From Gammaproteobacteria bacterium (GTDB lineage: Bacteria; Pseudomonadota; Gammaproteobacteria; GRL18), in assembly GCA_016744375.1 (NCBI GenBank), contig JADGEM010000001.1, forward strand, positions 1-64,000: 64,000 nt of DNA, in the 5' to 3' direction. Positions 48,220-57,125 of this stretch are shown piece after piece (positions within the stretch are counted from its first letter, which is position 1; every line of letters begins with the position of its first letter). Both the position numbers and the translations under genes were made by a program. The notes under the pieces are model-generated. The model was not told where the DNA came from, ran no database searches, and saw nothing but the letters and a program-made list of their open reading frames with translations.

Positions 48220-48882
48220 ATGCCCGTATATAAACTCATTATTTTTGACTGGGATGGTACATTAATGGACTCTCAGGCAAGAATTGTTGACTGTCTTAAA
48301 AGTGCTTCCAATGATTTACAGCTTACCTCTCTTCCTGAGACTCGGTTAAAAAATATTATCGGTCTTGGTTTGAGAGAAGCCATCAGTACCCTGTATCCGC
48401 AATTAAATGATGAACAGATTACTCATTTTTCAGATCGTTACCGGTATCACTTTCTCACCGCAAATGACACCCCTTCTAGCCTCTTTGCAAATGTAAATAA
48501 AATGCTTAACCAGTTAATCGATAAGGGATTTATGCTGGCTATTGCTACAGGTAAAGCCAGAAGGGGACTGGATCCCGTGCTTATCGAAACAGGTTTGAAA
48601 AGTCTGTTTCACGGCAGTCGCTGCGCTGATGAAACTCGTTCAAAACCCCACCCTCAGATGTTAGAAGAATTACTTGATGAATTTGGTCTCATGGTCAATG
48701 AGGCTATTATGGTTGGTGATACTGAATATGATATGCTAATGGCCAATTCTATTGGAATGGATACATTGGCCGTGAGTTATGGAGTACATGACAAAGCCGA
48801 TATATTAAAGCATAAGCCTTTAGCCTGCGTTGACAGCATTACGGAGATGTCTGACTGGTTATTAAGCTGTGATGTTAAGTAA
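48220..48882 (+). CDS. HAD-superfamily phosphatase (phosphoglycolate phosphatase-like)
   Basis: 220 residues. HAD motif I is FDWDGTLMDS (Asp10, Asp12), motif II lies in AIATGKARRG, and motif III/IV in SKPHPQMLEEL and MVGDTEYDMLMA. A helical cap domain is inserted after motif I (subfamily IA). The same gene occurs between rluC and sppA in Pseudomonas. The substrate is unknown. Confidence 0.88.
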   Translation: MPVYKLIIFDWDGTLMDSQARIVDCLKSASNDLQLTSLPETRLKNIIGLGLREAISTLYPQLNDEQITHFSDRYRYHFLTANDTPSSLFANVNKMLNQLIDKGFMLAIATGKARRGLDPVLIETGLKSLFHGSRCADETRSKPHPQMLEELLDEFGLMVNEAIMVGDTEYDMLMANSIGMDTLAVSYGVHDKADILKHKPLACVDSITEMSDWLLSCDVK

Positions 48883-48937
48883 GCAATAGTTATTAATAGT
48901 GACAGTACACATGAGTGTACTCATTCAGGAAGAAAAA

Positions 48938-49930
48938 ATGGATAAAGATGAAATTCGGCTTAATGAAGATTATGAAAAAATGACGACTAAGAGTGGTTGG
49001 GAGAAAAAATTAGTTGAAGATTTGGCCATGGCGGCACTGAAAGAAAGACGCAGTACCCGCCGTTGGGGTGTTTTTTTCAAACTTGCGTTTTTGACTTATA
49101 TTGTTGTTATCGCTGTTTTGATTTACTCCCCATTTGATGCAAATTCATTAGAAAAGGCGACTGCAGATCATACGGCAGTGATTGAAGTTGAAGGTGTGAT
49201 TTCTTCAGACTCCAAAGCCAGTGCTGATTACATCATTACAGCATTACGTGATGCTTTTGATGATAAGAAAACAAAGGGTGTTATTTTACGTATGAATACC
49301 CCTGGAGGGAGTCCTGTGCAGTCTGCCTATATTAATGATGAAATTTATCGTCTTAAAGAATTACACCCAGATGTGAAAGTCTATGCGGTGATTGTTGATG
49401 TCTGTGCTTCTGGTGGTTATTACATTGCAGCAGCAGCGGATGAAATATATGCAGATAAGGGCAGTATGGTGGGTTCAATTGGTGTTTTGATGAATAGTTT
49501 TGGATTTGAAAATGCCATTGAAAAAGTGGGTGTAACACGACGTTTGTATACGGCAGGTGATCATAAGGGATTTCTAGACCCATTTACCAAGCCGCAGGAA
49601 GGCGATATTCAACATGCTAAAAGCATGCTTAAAAACATTCATGAGCAATTTGTTGCGACGGTTAAAAAAGGCCGTGGTGATAAACTTAAAGACAATCCTC
49701 TGCTTTTCAGTGGTTATGTCTGGACTGGGGAACAATCTCTTGAATTAGGTTTGGTGGACAAGCTGGGCAGCAGCAGTTATGTGGCTCGTGAAGTCATAGG
49801 TGCAGAAAAAATAAAAGACTTTACTGTTTCAGAAGCACTCTTAGATCGTTTAGCTAAAAAAATGGGTGCCTCAATGGCGACAACTATGGCTGAAATCAGT
49901 GGCTTCAGCACCATGCCAAAGCTGAGATGA
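48938..49930 (+). CDS. sppA: S49 signal peptide peptidase SppA (short form)
   Basis: 330 residues from the ATG at 48938, chosen for the AGGAAG site 6 nt upstream; a GTG 13 codons earlier is in frame. One membrane helix at about 46-64. The S49 domain has the nucleophile Ser158 (DVCASGGYYIAAAADEI) and the general-base Lys210 (AGDHKGFLDPF). It degrades leftover signal peptides at the membrane. A 7-bp hairpin (AGTACAC/GTGTACT, 48904-48921) precedes the ribosome site and may affect translation. Confidence 0.92.
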   Translation: MDKDEIRLNEDYEKMTTKSGWEKKLVEDLAMAALKERRSTRRWGVFFKLAFLTYIVVIAVLIYSPFDANSLEKATADHTAVIEVEGVISSDSKASADYIITALRDAFDDKKTKGVILRMNTPGGSPVQSAYINDEIYRLKELHPDVKVYAVIVDVCASGGYYIAAAADEIYADKGSMVGSIGVLMNSFGFENAIEKVGVTRRLYTAGDHKGFLDPFTKPQEGDIQHAKSMLKNIHEQFVATVKKGRGDKLKDNPLLFSGYVWTGEQSLELGLVDKLGSSSYVAREVIGAEKIKDFTVSEALLDRLAKKMGASMATTMAEISGFSTMPKLR

Positions 49931-49998
49931 TAGAGTTAATTGCTAATCAATTGAGAAAGATACTTACAGAAATGTGAGTTTAGTTAATTAACAGTAAA

Positions 49999-50204
49999 CT
50001 ACCATAGCGGTAATTGAGTTTGATTTAAAATCAAAAGACAAAGCAGGGGTAGCGTTCGAATAAGCGCTTATAAAACGACTGCAAGGTGAATTGGTGCAAC
50101 CAACTGGGGACGCTGCAAGTACGTCCATGTAACGCTTGCTGTCGCCATCCATGGCTCCAAACACCCCATTTGGTTGCACCGATTCACCTCACACTCTCTT
50201 AAGG
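49999..50204 (+). repeat. Structured dispersed repeat, copy 1
   Basis: About 206 bp. Starts CTACCATAGCGGTAATT, contains TTAAAATCAAAAGA, then a long hairpin: arms 50084-50109 and 50164-50189 (26 bp, 2 mismatches) closing a loop with AACTGGGGACGCTGC and a sub-hairpin GCCATCCATGGC. It is related to copy 2 in reverse orientation. Confidence 0.75.
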
Positions 50205-50341
50205 CATTTATTCTCACTTGGAGCGTCCAAAGTCAAAAGCTAAGAAAAAGAGAATCATAGTTGTCCGTAAGTCGTATAACTACAGACCTTATAAATTCTC
50301 TGCTTTGCTTTTGGACAACACCAGAGAGGGCAATTGAGGTA

Positions 50342-50537
50342 GAAGAGTGTACCTGAGACTGGTTCGTCTAACTGGGGTGTTTGAAAACAGGGACGTTTTC
50401 AACAAGCGCTACAGGGAAGTACTCGCAGCGTCCCCAGTTAGACGAACCAGTCTCGGGTGCAATCGGCAGGCTCAACCTTTGTCCGAACGCCCCTTTTCTT
50501 TTGATTTTAAGCCGCACTCAAATTGCCGCTAAGGTAG
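50342..50537 (-). repeat. Structured dispersed repeat, copy 2 (inverted)
   Basis: About 196 bp, inverted relative to copy 1. Read on the minus strand it starts CTACCTTAGCGGCAATT, has TTAAAATCAAAAGA, and then a hairpin with perfect 23-bp arms (50355-50377 and 50432-50454). The loop shares AACTGGGGACGCTGC and CAAACACCCC with copy 1, and has its own sub-hairpin TTGAAAAC/GTTTTCAA. Stem sequences differ from copy 1 but still pair. Confidence 0.75.
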
Positions 50538-50569
50538 TAAATCCGTAATTTAAAAGTCACACATAGTAC

Positions 50570-52072
50570 TTAATGTACGGCTTTGGTAGTGGTTAAAGCA
50601 ACTTCCATTAAATCAGCATTGACCAGCATATGGACCCAGATACTGGCAGCATAGCCAAGTGCAATTGCCCAGGTCCATTTCATGTGTCCAAAGAATGTAT
50701 AAACACCTCTTGCCTGTCCCATTAGTGCAACACCTGCTGCAGAACCAATGGATAAGAGTGAACCACCGACACCGGCTGTAAGTGTGACTAATAGCCATTG
50801 TCCTAATGACATGTCGGGCATCATTGTTAATACAGCAAACATTACCGGAATGTTATCAACAATTGCTGAGAGTACGCCAACAATAATATTAGCTCCTGTG
50901 GTACCTGTTCCCATGATGCCAGCGCCGTTGTACATCATTTCGGAAATTGTGGCGAGGTAGCCTAATGTCCCTAAGCCGCCCACACATAAAATCACACCAT
51001 AGAAGAACATAAGGGTATCCCACTCTGCTCTGGCCAGGATGCTGAAGATATCATAACCTTCAGGTTGTTCTGCGGCATGAAGGGCTGAATCAGACATGTC
51101 TGATTCTTCTAATGACTCTACTCCAGTTTTGCCATTTTCTTGTTTTTTAAGATAAAAGGCAAAGAGTTTAAGTAAGCCCAAACCTGTCATCATGCCCAAA
51201 ACGGGTGGAAGGTGAAGGAAGTTGTGAAAGCTAACTGCCATTACAATAGTAAACAGAAAGAGGCCAATCATGAAGAAACCGCCCTGTTTGACAACCACCT
51301 CAGACTCGATGGGCTTGGGGTGGCCTTTGGGAATAGAGAATGACATAATCACTGCTGGAATAAGCCAGTTTACTAAAGACGGAATTAATAATGCAAAAAA
51401 CTGCTCGAATTGAACAATGCCTTTTTGCCAGACCATTAAGGTAGTAATGTCTCCAAATGGGCTGAATGCGCCCCCGGCATTGGCTGCAACGACGATATTG
51501 ATGCAAGCCAGGAGGACAAAGGTTGGGTTGCCTGCACCGACCGACATGGCAACAGCAGCCATAAGAAGGGCTGTTGTCAGGTTATCAGCAATGGGTGAAA
51601 TTACAAAGGCCAGCATACCTGTGATCCAGAAGACCATTTTAAGAGAGTATCCTTGTGATACAAGCCAGGCACGCAGGGCATCAAATATATTTCTTTCTTC
51701 CAGGGCGTTTATATAGGTCATTGCTGCAAGTAAAAAAAGCAATAACTCTGCATATTCCTCAATATTATGTTTAACAGCAATACCTGCGGCATGTGGTTCG
51801 CCAATACTGTTAAAGGCCATGCCCACCAGAACCCAGATAATTCCAGCAGCGATTAAAACAGGTTTGGATTTTCTTAAATGTAAGAACTCTTCACCAATTA
51901 CCAGACTATAAGCAACAATGAAAACAATAACAGCAATAATGCCATAAGTGGAGGAAGTGAGATCGACTTCTACACCGGTTCCACCTGATGCAATAACCAT
52001 TGAAAATGGCAAAATCAGAACAAAAAAAGCAAGCAGGGATTGCAGGCTAAAACGATTAAGCTTTCTATTCAT
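50570..52072 (-). CDS. nhaD: Na+/H+ antiporter NhaD
   Basis: 500 residues with about 12-13 membrane helices after an N-terminal hydrophobic segment. NhaD signatures: VISPIADNLTTALLMAAVAM, GGAFSPFGDITTLMVWQKG and SAIVDNIPVMFAVLTMMP, each with conserved acidic residues for ion binding. It exports sodium in exchange for protons, which suits marine or saline life. An acidic cytoplasmic loop (ESLEESDMSDSALHAAEQPE) sits in the middle. Single gene on the minus strand. Confidence 0.93.
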   Translation of the reverse strand: MNRKLNRFSLQSLLAFFVLILPFSMVIASGGTGVEVDLTSSTYGIIAVIVFIVAYSLVIGEEFLHLRKSKPVLIAAGIIWVLVGMAFNSIGEPHAAGIAVKHNIEEYAELLLFLLAAMTYINALEERNIFDALRAWLVSQGYSLKMVFWITGMLAFVISPIADNLTTALLMAAVAMSVGAGNPTFVLLACINIVVAANAGGAFSPFGDITTLMVWQKGIVQFEQFFALLIPSLVNWLIPAVIMSFSIPKGHPKPIESEVVVKQGGFFMIGLFLFTIVMAVSFHNFLHLPPVLGMMTGLGLLKLFAFYLKKQENGKTGVESLEESDMSDSALHAAEQPEGYDIFSILARAEWDTLMFFYGVILCVGGLGTLGYLATISEMMYNGAGIMGTGTTGANIIVGVLSAIVDNIPVMFAVLTMMPDMSLGQWLLVTLTAGVGGSLLSIGSAAGVALMGQARGVYTFFGHMKWTWAIALGYAASIWVHMLVNADLMEVALTTTKAVH

Positions 52073-52271
52073 ATATTTGACTCTCTTAATTGTGGGCTCA
52101 GTTACTGGTTAGTCATTTCTTGGCTGATTCTGACTAAATGTTAATCACTTTATTCAAATTATTGATTTTAAATAAGTTTAGTTATGAAATAAATATAGCA
52201 AGTTTTTTTAAAAAATCTAATAGAATAAACGTATTTATTCATTTTCTTTTGTTACTTTATCAAATAAGCAT

Positions 52272-53474
52272 TCAGGCAAGCAGGTTAATGGTCTCTTCAA
52301 CTTGTTCTTTTGCCTGCTCCAGAACTTTGATACTCAGCTCTGGAGTCAGTTGGCCCAGAGCCAACTTGGTAAATGCAGGCACTTCATCCAGCTTAGGATA
52401 ATTTGTTGACTCAGGCTGACCGACTAGAGCATGTAATTGAGCAACAATAATAATATCGCAATACTCTGGCTTTTCACCGGGTTGTCGAAGCCAATATTCT
52501 GCCTCCCTGGCTGTGGTGATTAAATCATCTGAAAAGTTCCACTTTGTGAGGATGGCAGCACCCACCTCACCTTTTATTTCGTTAATTAAAAAATCAACAT
52601 CCAATTCATTTTGGAGAATATCCTGATGTTTGTCGATATAGGTAATAATGGGGATAGCACCGATATCATGGAGAAGACCGGCCAGCAATGCGTGTTCTGG
52701 ATTAAAGCCGGGAGTAATTTTAGCCAGTACAAAACTCAGTGCTGCTACTTCACGGCTGTGTTTCCAAATGGCCATCATTTTCTTTTTTAAAGTCTTGTTT
52801 TTTGTTGTAAACAACTCTTTCATACTAAAAGAAGTCACCAGCTGGGAGGTTACTTTCGTTCCTAAACGAGTGACTGCCATCTGACAGTCATCGATTTTAT
52901 TAATTGAGCGGTAAAGCGCACTATTGGCTGTTTTAATGATTTTGGTTGTGATGGCTGGATCGGAAGAAATAATATTGGCAATATGCTTAAAACTGCTTTT
53001 CTCTTCGTTAAGAGATTGGCGAATTTTGAGTGCAACATCAGGGACACTGGGTAATTGCAGACGATTATTACTTAAATCTTTAATTAATTGTTTATAAAGG
53101 TAATGTTCTTTTATTTTATCAAAATCGTCTTCTTTTGCTGCTTTATTGGCAAATTGTATTACGGTTTCAAGATCAACCATAACCACTTTAATTGGTGATA
53201 TTGATTTAACGCTATATCGACTGGGACGATAACGAGATAATGGATTGCGGGAGTTTTCACTGCCTGAGTGAATAAACCATTGGGTTGATGTCTCATCGCC
53301 GACTTCGACAGTGCCTTCAATAAGGAAATACTGGTCGGCGGTATTGCTGTAGAGTTGGATAAATGTTTCGTTAGCAGGTATTTTTTTTATCTGAATTAAA
53401 TTGCCTAATTCAATCAGCTGATGATCATTAAGATGTTGAAATGGTAGGAAAAACTTTAGAAATCTTAGAACCAT
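52272..53474 (-). CDS. cNMP-binding-like + HDOD signalling protein
   Basis: 400 residues. The N-terminal part (about 10-110) has a cyclic-nucleotide-binding-like fold (LIQIKKIPANETFIQLYSN, QYFLIEGTVEVGD). The HDOD domain spans about 140-330: LPSVPDVALKIRQSL, ISSDPAITTKIIKTANSALY, and the HD remnant LLAGLLHDIGAIPII. HDOD proteins act in signal networks (c-di-GMP, chemotaxis, motility), often without enzyme activity. The target is unknown. Gene is monocistronic, upstream of nhaD on the same strand with 200 bp between. Confidence 0.85.
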   Translation of the reverse strand: MVLRFLKFFLPFQHLNDHQLIELGNLIQIKKIPANETFIQLYSNTADQYFLIEGTVEVGDETSTQWFIHSGSENSRNPLSRYRPSRYSVKSISPIKVVMVDLETVIQFANKAAKEDDFDKIKEHYLYKQLIKDLSNNRLQLPSVPDVALKIRQSLNEEKSSFKHIANIISSDPAITTKIIKTANSALYRSINKIDDCQMAVTRLGTKVTSQLVTSFSMKELFTTKNKTLKKKMMAIWKHSREVAALSFVLAKITPGFNPEHALLAGLLHDIGAIPIITYIDKHQDILQNELDVDFLINEIKGEVGAAILTKWNFSDDLITTAREAEYWLRQPGEKPEYCDIIIVAQLHALVGQPESTNYPKLDEVPAFTKLALGQLTPELSIKVLEQAKEQVEETINLLA

Positions 53475-53774
53475 ATGAGTTGTAAGTAAGATAGGTCTGA
53501 TAAGATAAGAAATTTGTTAGATTAACTTATAACTGATTTCAACATTAATTGCACGTTCTTTCCTGAATATATGATATAGATAAGAACAAGAACACAATAT
53601 GTTTAAACATAATAAAAATTTGGTGTTTAAAAGGGATTTTCCTATGCCTTATAATTATTATCTTTATGGTAATTTAATTAGTATTGCATAAAAAACTGGT
53701 GGATATCTTCCTGGAGAATATTGAGCAGTTTGTTGATATTTTAGAACAATGTAAGGACTGAGTAACTGACCAGA
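53475..53774. other. Intergenic region between HDOD and histidine kinase genes
   Basis: 300 bp, AT-rich. A 25-codon plus-strand frame (53684-53761, KKLVDIFLENIEQFVDILEQCKD, split by helix heptads) begins with TTG and is not recognised; too short to call a gene. No terminator or promoter assigned. Confidence 0.35.
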
Positions 53775-55880
53775 TTAAATTGGAATTTTTAATATAAAAC
53801 TTACTGACTGGTTTTTTTCATTGTTTACTGCGCTTAATTGCCCATTATGAAATTCACAAATGAGTTTTGAAATATATAAACCCAGGCCCAGATGAACTTT
53901 TATTGTTTTTTGAGCCCGGTAACTGGTTAATGATGAAAAAATTGAATCCATTTTATTGGTGTCAATAAAGTCACCATAGTTGTTAATTTCCAGGCATAAG
54001 GTATTTTTTTCTTTGCTTAGTTTGAGACGAATTGGTGTACCTGTTTTGTGAAAACTAACGGCATTGCTGAAAAGTTTGTCTAATAGTTGTGCTATGAGCT
54101 CAGGTGAAAAGTGAGTGTCCAGTTTTTTTAGTGATGTTTCAAACAAAATCTCTGTTGTCGTATGAGCGACTCGAAGAGAATCAATATAATTCATCAGAAA
54201 ATTCACCATATCAATGTTTTCTTTCTCAATGGAGTTAATTGATTGTTCCAGTCTACTTGCTTCACTCATTCGGTTTAAAAGGTTGCTGAGGCGTGAACAG
54301 CCTTCATATGCACGCTGTGTATATTTTTTATTATCTTCAGATAAAGTATCAGGAACCATATTTTCCAATGATGATTTAATAATGGTTAATGGTGTTCTGA
54401 GTTCATGTGATAATTTTCCGGATAATGAGCGTAGGTATTGATTGTTTTGCTCGATACGTAAGAGCAGAGTATGAAAGCTGCGAGCTAGATCGCCCACTTC
54501 ATCATTATCATTTCGATACAGTTGATTTGAAATAATACCATCATTTGATAATGCTCTATTGGTATCATTACGTAGATTGATAATGCGTTTTAACAGTCTT
54601 GTTGATAAAAAAAACAGAATGAGAGCTACTGTAAAAAATAAAATGATGGTCAGTAGCAAAATGCGTTCAAATGTCTGATCCTGAAGTGCAAGTAGTGTCT
54701 CATTTTTTTGTTCAAGTACTAATGTGCCAATGACTTTATTTTCATTGTCATAGACTGGGGTTGTTACAGATAAGACCATTTTATCACTATGAGATGTATC
54801 CAGCCAGTGAACTGTTGATTTACCTTTCATTGTTAATTGAATGTCATGATTGTTTATTTGTATTTGATTACTGCCATAAAATGATTGTTGCTCAGGATAA
54901 TCGCTGAAAATAAGATAAAGTCGTCTATAAAGCCCCAATAAGGAAAAGTCATTTCTGTAATCATTATCCGATTGGAATGTAAGATTTGTTTTTGCACTGA
55001 TATAATTTGATTTATTGAGTAGCCAGATACGAGTGTCTGGTGGCGCTAAATGCTCCAGTTTTAAGGTGCTGAGAGGATCAGTGAGTATTACCGGGTTGAG
55101 TGGAACTGACAAAGACTGTAAATGAGTCGCAGGCATTGTTGTCACAAGGGTTTGCATTTGATTTTGTTGTTTTTCCTGTTTTAACTCAAAACCAATGTAA
55201 TGGTTGATGCGATTAATTGGAAGCTTGAACTCCAATGTAACACTCTGATCATTTTCTTGCCATTGAGCAGGAATTTGTCTGTGAACGGGGGCAAGTGAGT
55301 TAACTAATTGTCCATTAATCCAACCGGGAGAATTGAGTTTGAAATAATAGTCCTGCACATTATGGGCATAATCCAGATATTGAAAATTAATATAATGGCT
55401 TTTAGGTTGATGATTAAAGGCAACCTGGCCAAATGATTGATTATTCTGCTTTGAAGGCGTATTGATAGTGACCAGAAAATAATAATACTCTTCGTCATTG
55501 ACGCAGAGGAGTGATAGATTCATGCTGTCATTTACTGGAGGGTAAAATAATTGTTGACGATTTTGTAAGGAAAACCAGTCATCACTATAGCCATCAATTA
55601 TTTTTTTGTTTTTTAATGAATGGCAATAAACTGCCTGAAAAGGTGATAGTGTTAGTTGATTGAGAGTCGATAGTGAGGCGTTATCTTGAAAAACAGATGC
55701 AATTGTTTTTGCTATGACAAGAACAGATTTAGAATGATTGTTTTTTAGAAAAAGCTCTAATTCTTTTAAATAACTCAAACCCGTAACAGGCAATATAAGA
55801 AGCGCAAGCGTAGCAAGCAATAGCTTTCCACGCAAGCCAATCAGACGATAACCACGCTTAAGTTTCAAAAAACTGCCCAC
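53775..55880 (-). CDS. Sensor histidine kinase, PdsS-like (dedicated sortase system type)
   Basis: 701 residues. N-terminal membrane helix (about 18-38), a long periplasmic region with a carbohydrate-binding/CHASE-like beta pattern, a second helix (about 415-435), HAMP (about 436-490), HisKA with His near 491 (SGKLSHELRTPLTII), and HATPase (NAVSFHKTGTPIRL; LGLGLYISKLICEFHNG). The LGLGLYI...EFHNG ending and the paired regulator resemble the TIGR 'marine_sort_HK' family from sortase clusters. That family call is from memory. The stop and start with the regulator are 15 bp apart (regulator first). Confidence 0.8.
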   Translation of the reverse strand: MGSFLKLKRGYRLIGLRGKLLLATLALLILPVTGLSYLKELELFLKNNHSKSVLVIAKTIASVFQDNASLSTLNQLTLSPFQAVYCHSLKNKKIIDGYSDDWFSLQNRQQLFYPPVNDSMNLSLLCVNDEEYYYFLVTINTPSKQNNQSFGQVAFNHQPKSHYINFQYLDYAHNVQDYYFKLNSPGWINGQLVNSLAPVHRQIPAQWQENDQSVTLEFKLPINRINHYIGFELKQEKQQNQMQTLVTTMPATHLQSLSVPLNPVILTDPLSTLKLEHLAPPDTRIWLLNKSNYISAKTNLTFQSDNDYRNDFSLLGLYRRLYLIFSDYPEQQSFYGSNQIQINNHDIQLTMKGKSTVHWLDTSHSDKMVLSVTTPVYDNENKVIGTLVLEQKNETLLALQDQTFERILLLTIILFFTVALILFFLSTRLLKRIINLRNDTNRALSNDGIISNQLYRNDNDEVGDLARSFHTLLLRIEQNNQYLRSLSGKLSHELRTPLTIIKSSLENMVPDTLSEDNKKYTQRAYEGCSRLSNLLNRMSEASRLEQSINSIEKENIDMVNFLMNYIDSLRVAHTTTEILFETSLKKLDTHFSPELIAQLLDKLFSNAVSFHKTGTPIRLKLSKEKNTLCLEINNYGDFIDTNKMDSIFSSLTSYRAQKTIKVHLGLGLYISKLICEFHNGQLSAVNNEKNQSVSFILKIPI

Positions 55881-55895
55881 CTGATAACTCTCTCC

Positions 55896-56591
55896 CTAAT
55901 GGCATCGCCAGCGGTATCCGGCACCATAAATTGTTTCGATGCAATCAAAAGTACCATCTATCTGATAAAACTTCTGGCGGATGCGTTTAATATGAGAGGT
56001 GATAGTGCTGTCATCTACCACTGTGCTGGCATCATTCATTAATTGCTCTCTGGATTTAACATGACCGGGATGCTTGACCAGTGAATGCAGCATCCAGAAT
56101 TCTGTCAGGCTTAAATCAATAATTTGATTTTCCCAGCTGATTTCTAAACGTTCCAGGTTTATTTCAAGTTGATTAATGATTAACCGACTATCTTCTTGTA
56201 GTGGTTGAGTGTGAATGGCTTTCACCCGGCGAAACAGAGCTGATATTCGTGCACTCAGATGGGGTAGACTGATGTCTTTTGTTAAATAATCATCTGCTCC
56301 CAGACGTAACCCTGAAATAGTATCAAAGTCATTATCACGGGCCGTTAAAAAAATAATCGGTAATGTCTCTGATTTTTGTCTAAGTTGACGGCAGAGATCA
56401 AATCCGCCTTCAATTTCATCATCAAGACCAATATCCAAGAGAACCAGGTCAGGTATACTCACTTCAAATGCAGTTTCAGCAGCCTGTTTTGTGGCATAAG
56501 CTGTCACCTGATATCCCTGACGCAGCAGCATTTCAGTGTAATTGTCCCGGATGGCTGGTTCATCTTCTACAATAACGATTTGTTTGCCCAA
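55896..56591 (-). CDS. OmpR-type response regulator, PdsR-like
   Basis: 231 residues. Receiver domain with phosphoacceptor Asp53 (DLVLLDIGLDDEIEGGF) and conserved Lys (ADDYLTKDISLPHL), then a winged-helix DNA-binding domain (LTEFWMLHSLVKHPGHVKSREQL, split over its helices). The phrases DIGLDDEIEGGFDLCRQLR and LTARDNDFDTISGLRLGADDY are those I associate with the proteobacterial dedicated-sortase regulator. It is the first gene of the pair, followed by the kinase. Its upstream region carries three 18-bp repeat units. Confidence 0.85.
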   Translation of the reverse strand: MGKQIVIVEDEPAIRDNYTEMLLRQGYQVTAYATKQAAETAFEVSIPDLVLLDIGLDDEIEGGFDLCRQLRQKSETLPIIFLTARDNDFDTISGLRLGADDYLTKDISLPHLSARISALFRRVKAIHTQPLQEDSRLIINQLEINLERLEISWENQIIDLSLTEFWMLHSLVKHPGHVKSREQLMNDASTVVDDSTITSHIKRIRQKFYQIDGTFDCIETIYGAGYRWRCH

Positions 56592-56628
56592 TTTAAATAC
56601 CTGCTTGTTTAACTTGAAGATATTGGTG

Positions 56629-56706
56629 AAAGCCTTTAGCTAATAAATAGCCTTTAGCTAATAAAAAAATTTTGGTCAGAAAAATATGAGAACCCTCAGC
56701 CAATAA
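56629..56706 (-). repeat. 18-bp repeat units upstream of the response regulator
   Basis: On the minus strand: TTATTGGCTGAGGGTTCT (56689-56706), a 24-nt gap, then TTATTAGCTAAAGGCTAT (56647-56664) and TTATTAGCTAAAGGCTTT (56629-56646). All three match the 18-bp family in lpxK and rne. They end 38 bp before the regulator start codon, so they lie in its leader or promoter. Confidence 0.8.
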
Positions 56707-56834
56707 GCATGATATTTTACAGTTGTCATAATTCAGACACAATTCTTCATTATTTAACCAGAATAGACAAGCAGGAAAAACATATTTTAATGATTAAATT
56801 AATTTAACAATATAAAAACAGTGAAGGAATGATG

Positions 56835-57011
56835 ATGGAAACTTTGAATAGAGCATGCTGTCCGCAGTCAGAAGATTTTTTTTATTGGCCACCCGAAGAA
56901 ATTTCCAAATATAATAATTGGTGTGAAGTGGGAAAGTTGCAGCACAAACAATGTTTAAAAAAATTAAACCGGGAAAAGAAACGTGGGGGGACATTAAAGA
57001 GTCAGACTTAA
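56835..57011 (+). CDS. Small cysteine-containing protein, unknown
   Basis: 58 residues from the third of three successive ATG codons (56829, 56832, 56835); AAGGA ends at 56828, giving a usable 6-nt spacing only for the third. Cysteines occur as CC near the N-terminus (ACCPQSEDFFYWPPEE), then WCEVG and QCLKK. The C-terminus is basic. Not recognised. It has a good ribosome site and a free-standing position between the regulator and ribA, which is why it is listed. Confidence 0.45.
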   Translation: METLNRACCPQSEDFFYWPPEEISKYNNWCEVGKLQHKQCLKKLNREKKRGGTLKSQT

Positions 57012-57125
57012 GATCTGTATTTTGAGAGTGCCTAATAATAAAATTACGCTGAATAGTTACCAATTTAATTAGATAATGCTAAAATACCGGATTAATTTAT
57101 AAGTTCAACCTGACGAGGAGTCACA

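Larger units (their letters stand above)
49931..50569. other. Intergenic region occupied by inverted structured repeats
   Basis: 640 bp between sppA and nhaD (convergent). Most is taken up by the two related elements listed next, with about 137 bp between them. No real gene; the open frames in it follow the repeat sequence. Confidence 0.7.

Noticed and set aside
49988-50532. Two small frames (one per strand) with a shared KRYxxVLAASPV phrase in the sppA-nhaD gap
   Set aside because: They lie entirely within the two inverted structured repeats. Their similarity is explained by the repeat DNA, and neither has a ribosome site or recognisable domain.
53684-53761. 25-codon frame with helical C-terminus
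   Set aside because: TTG start, no ribosome site, and no recognised family; too short to support.
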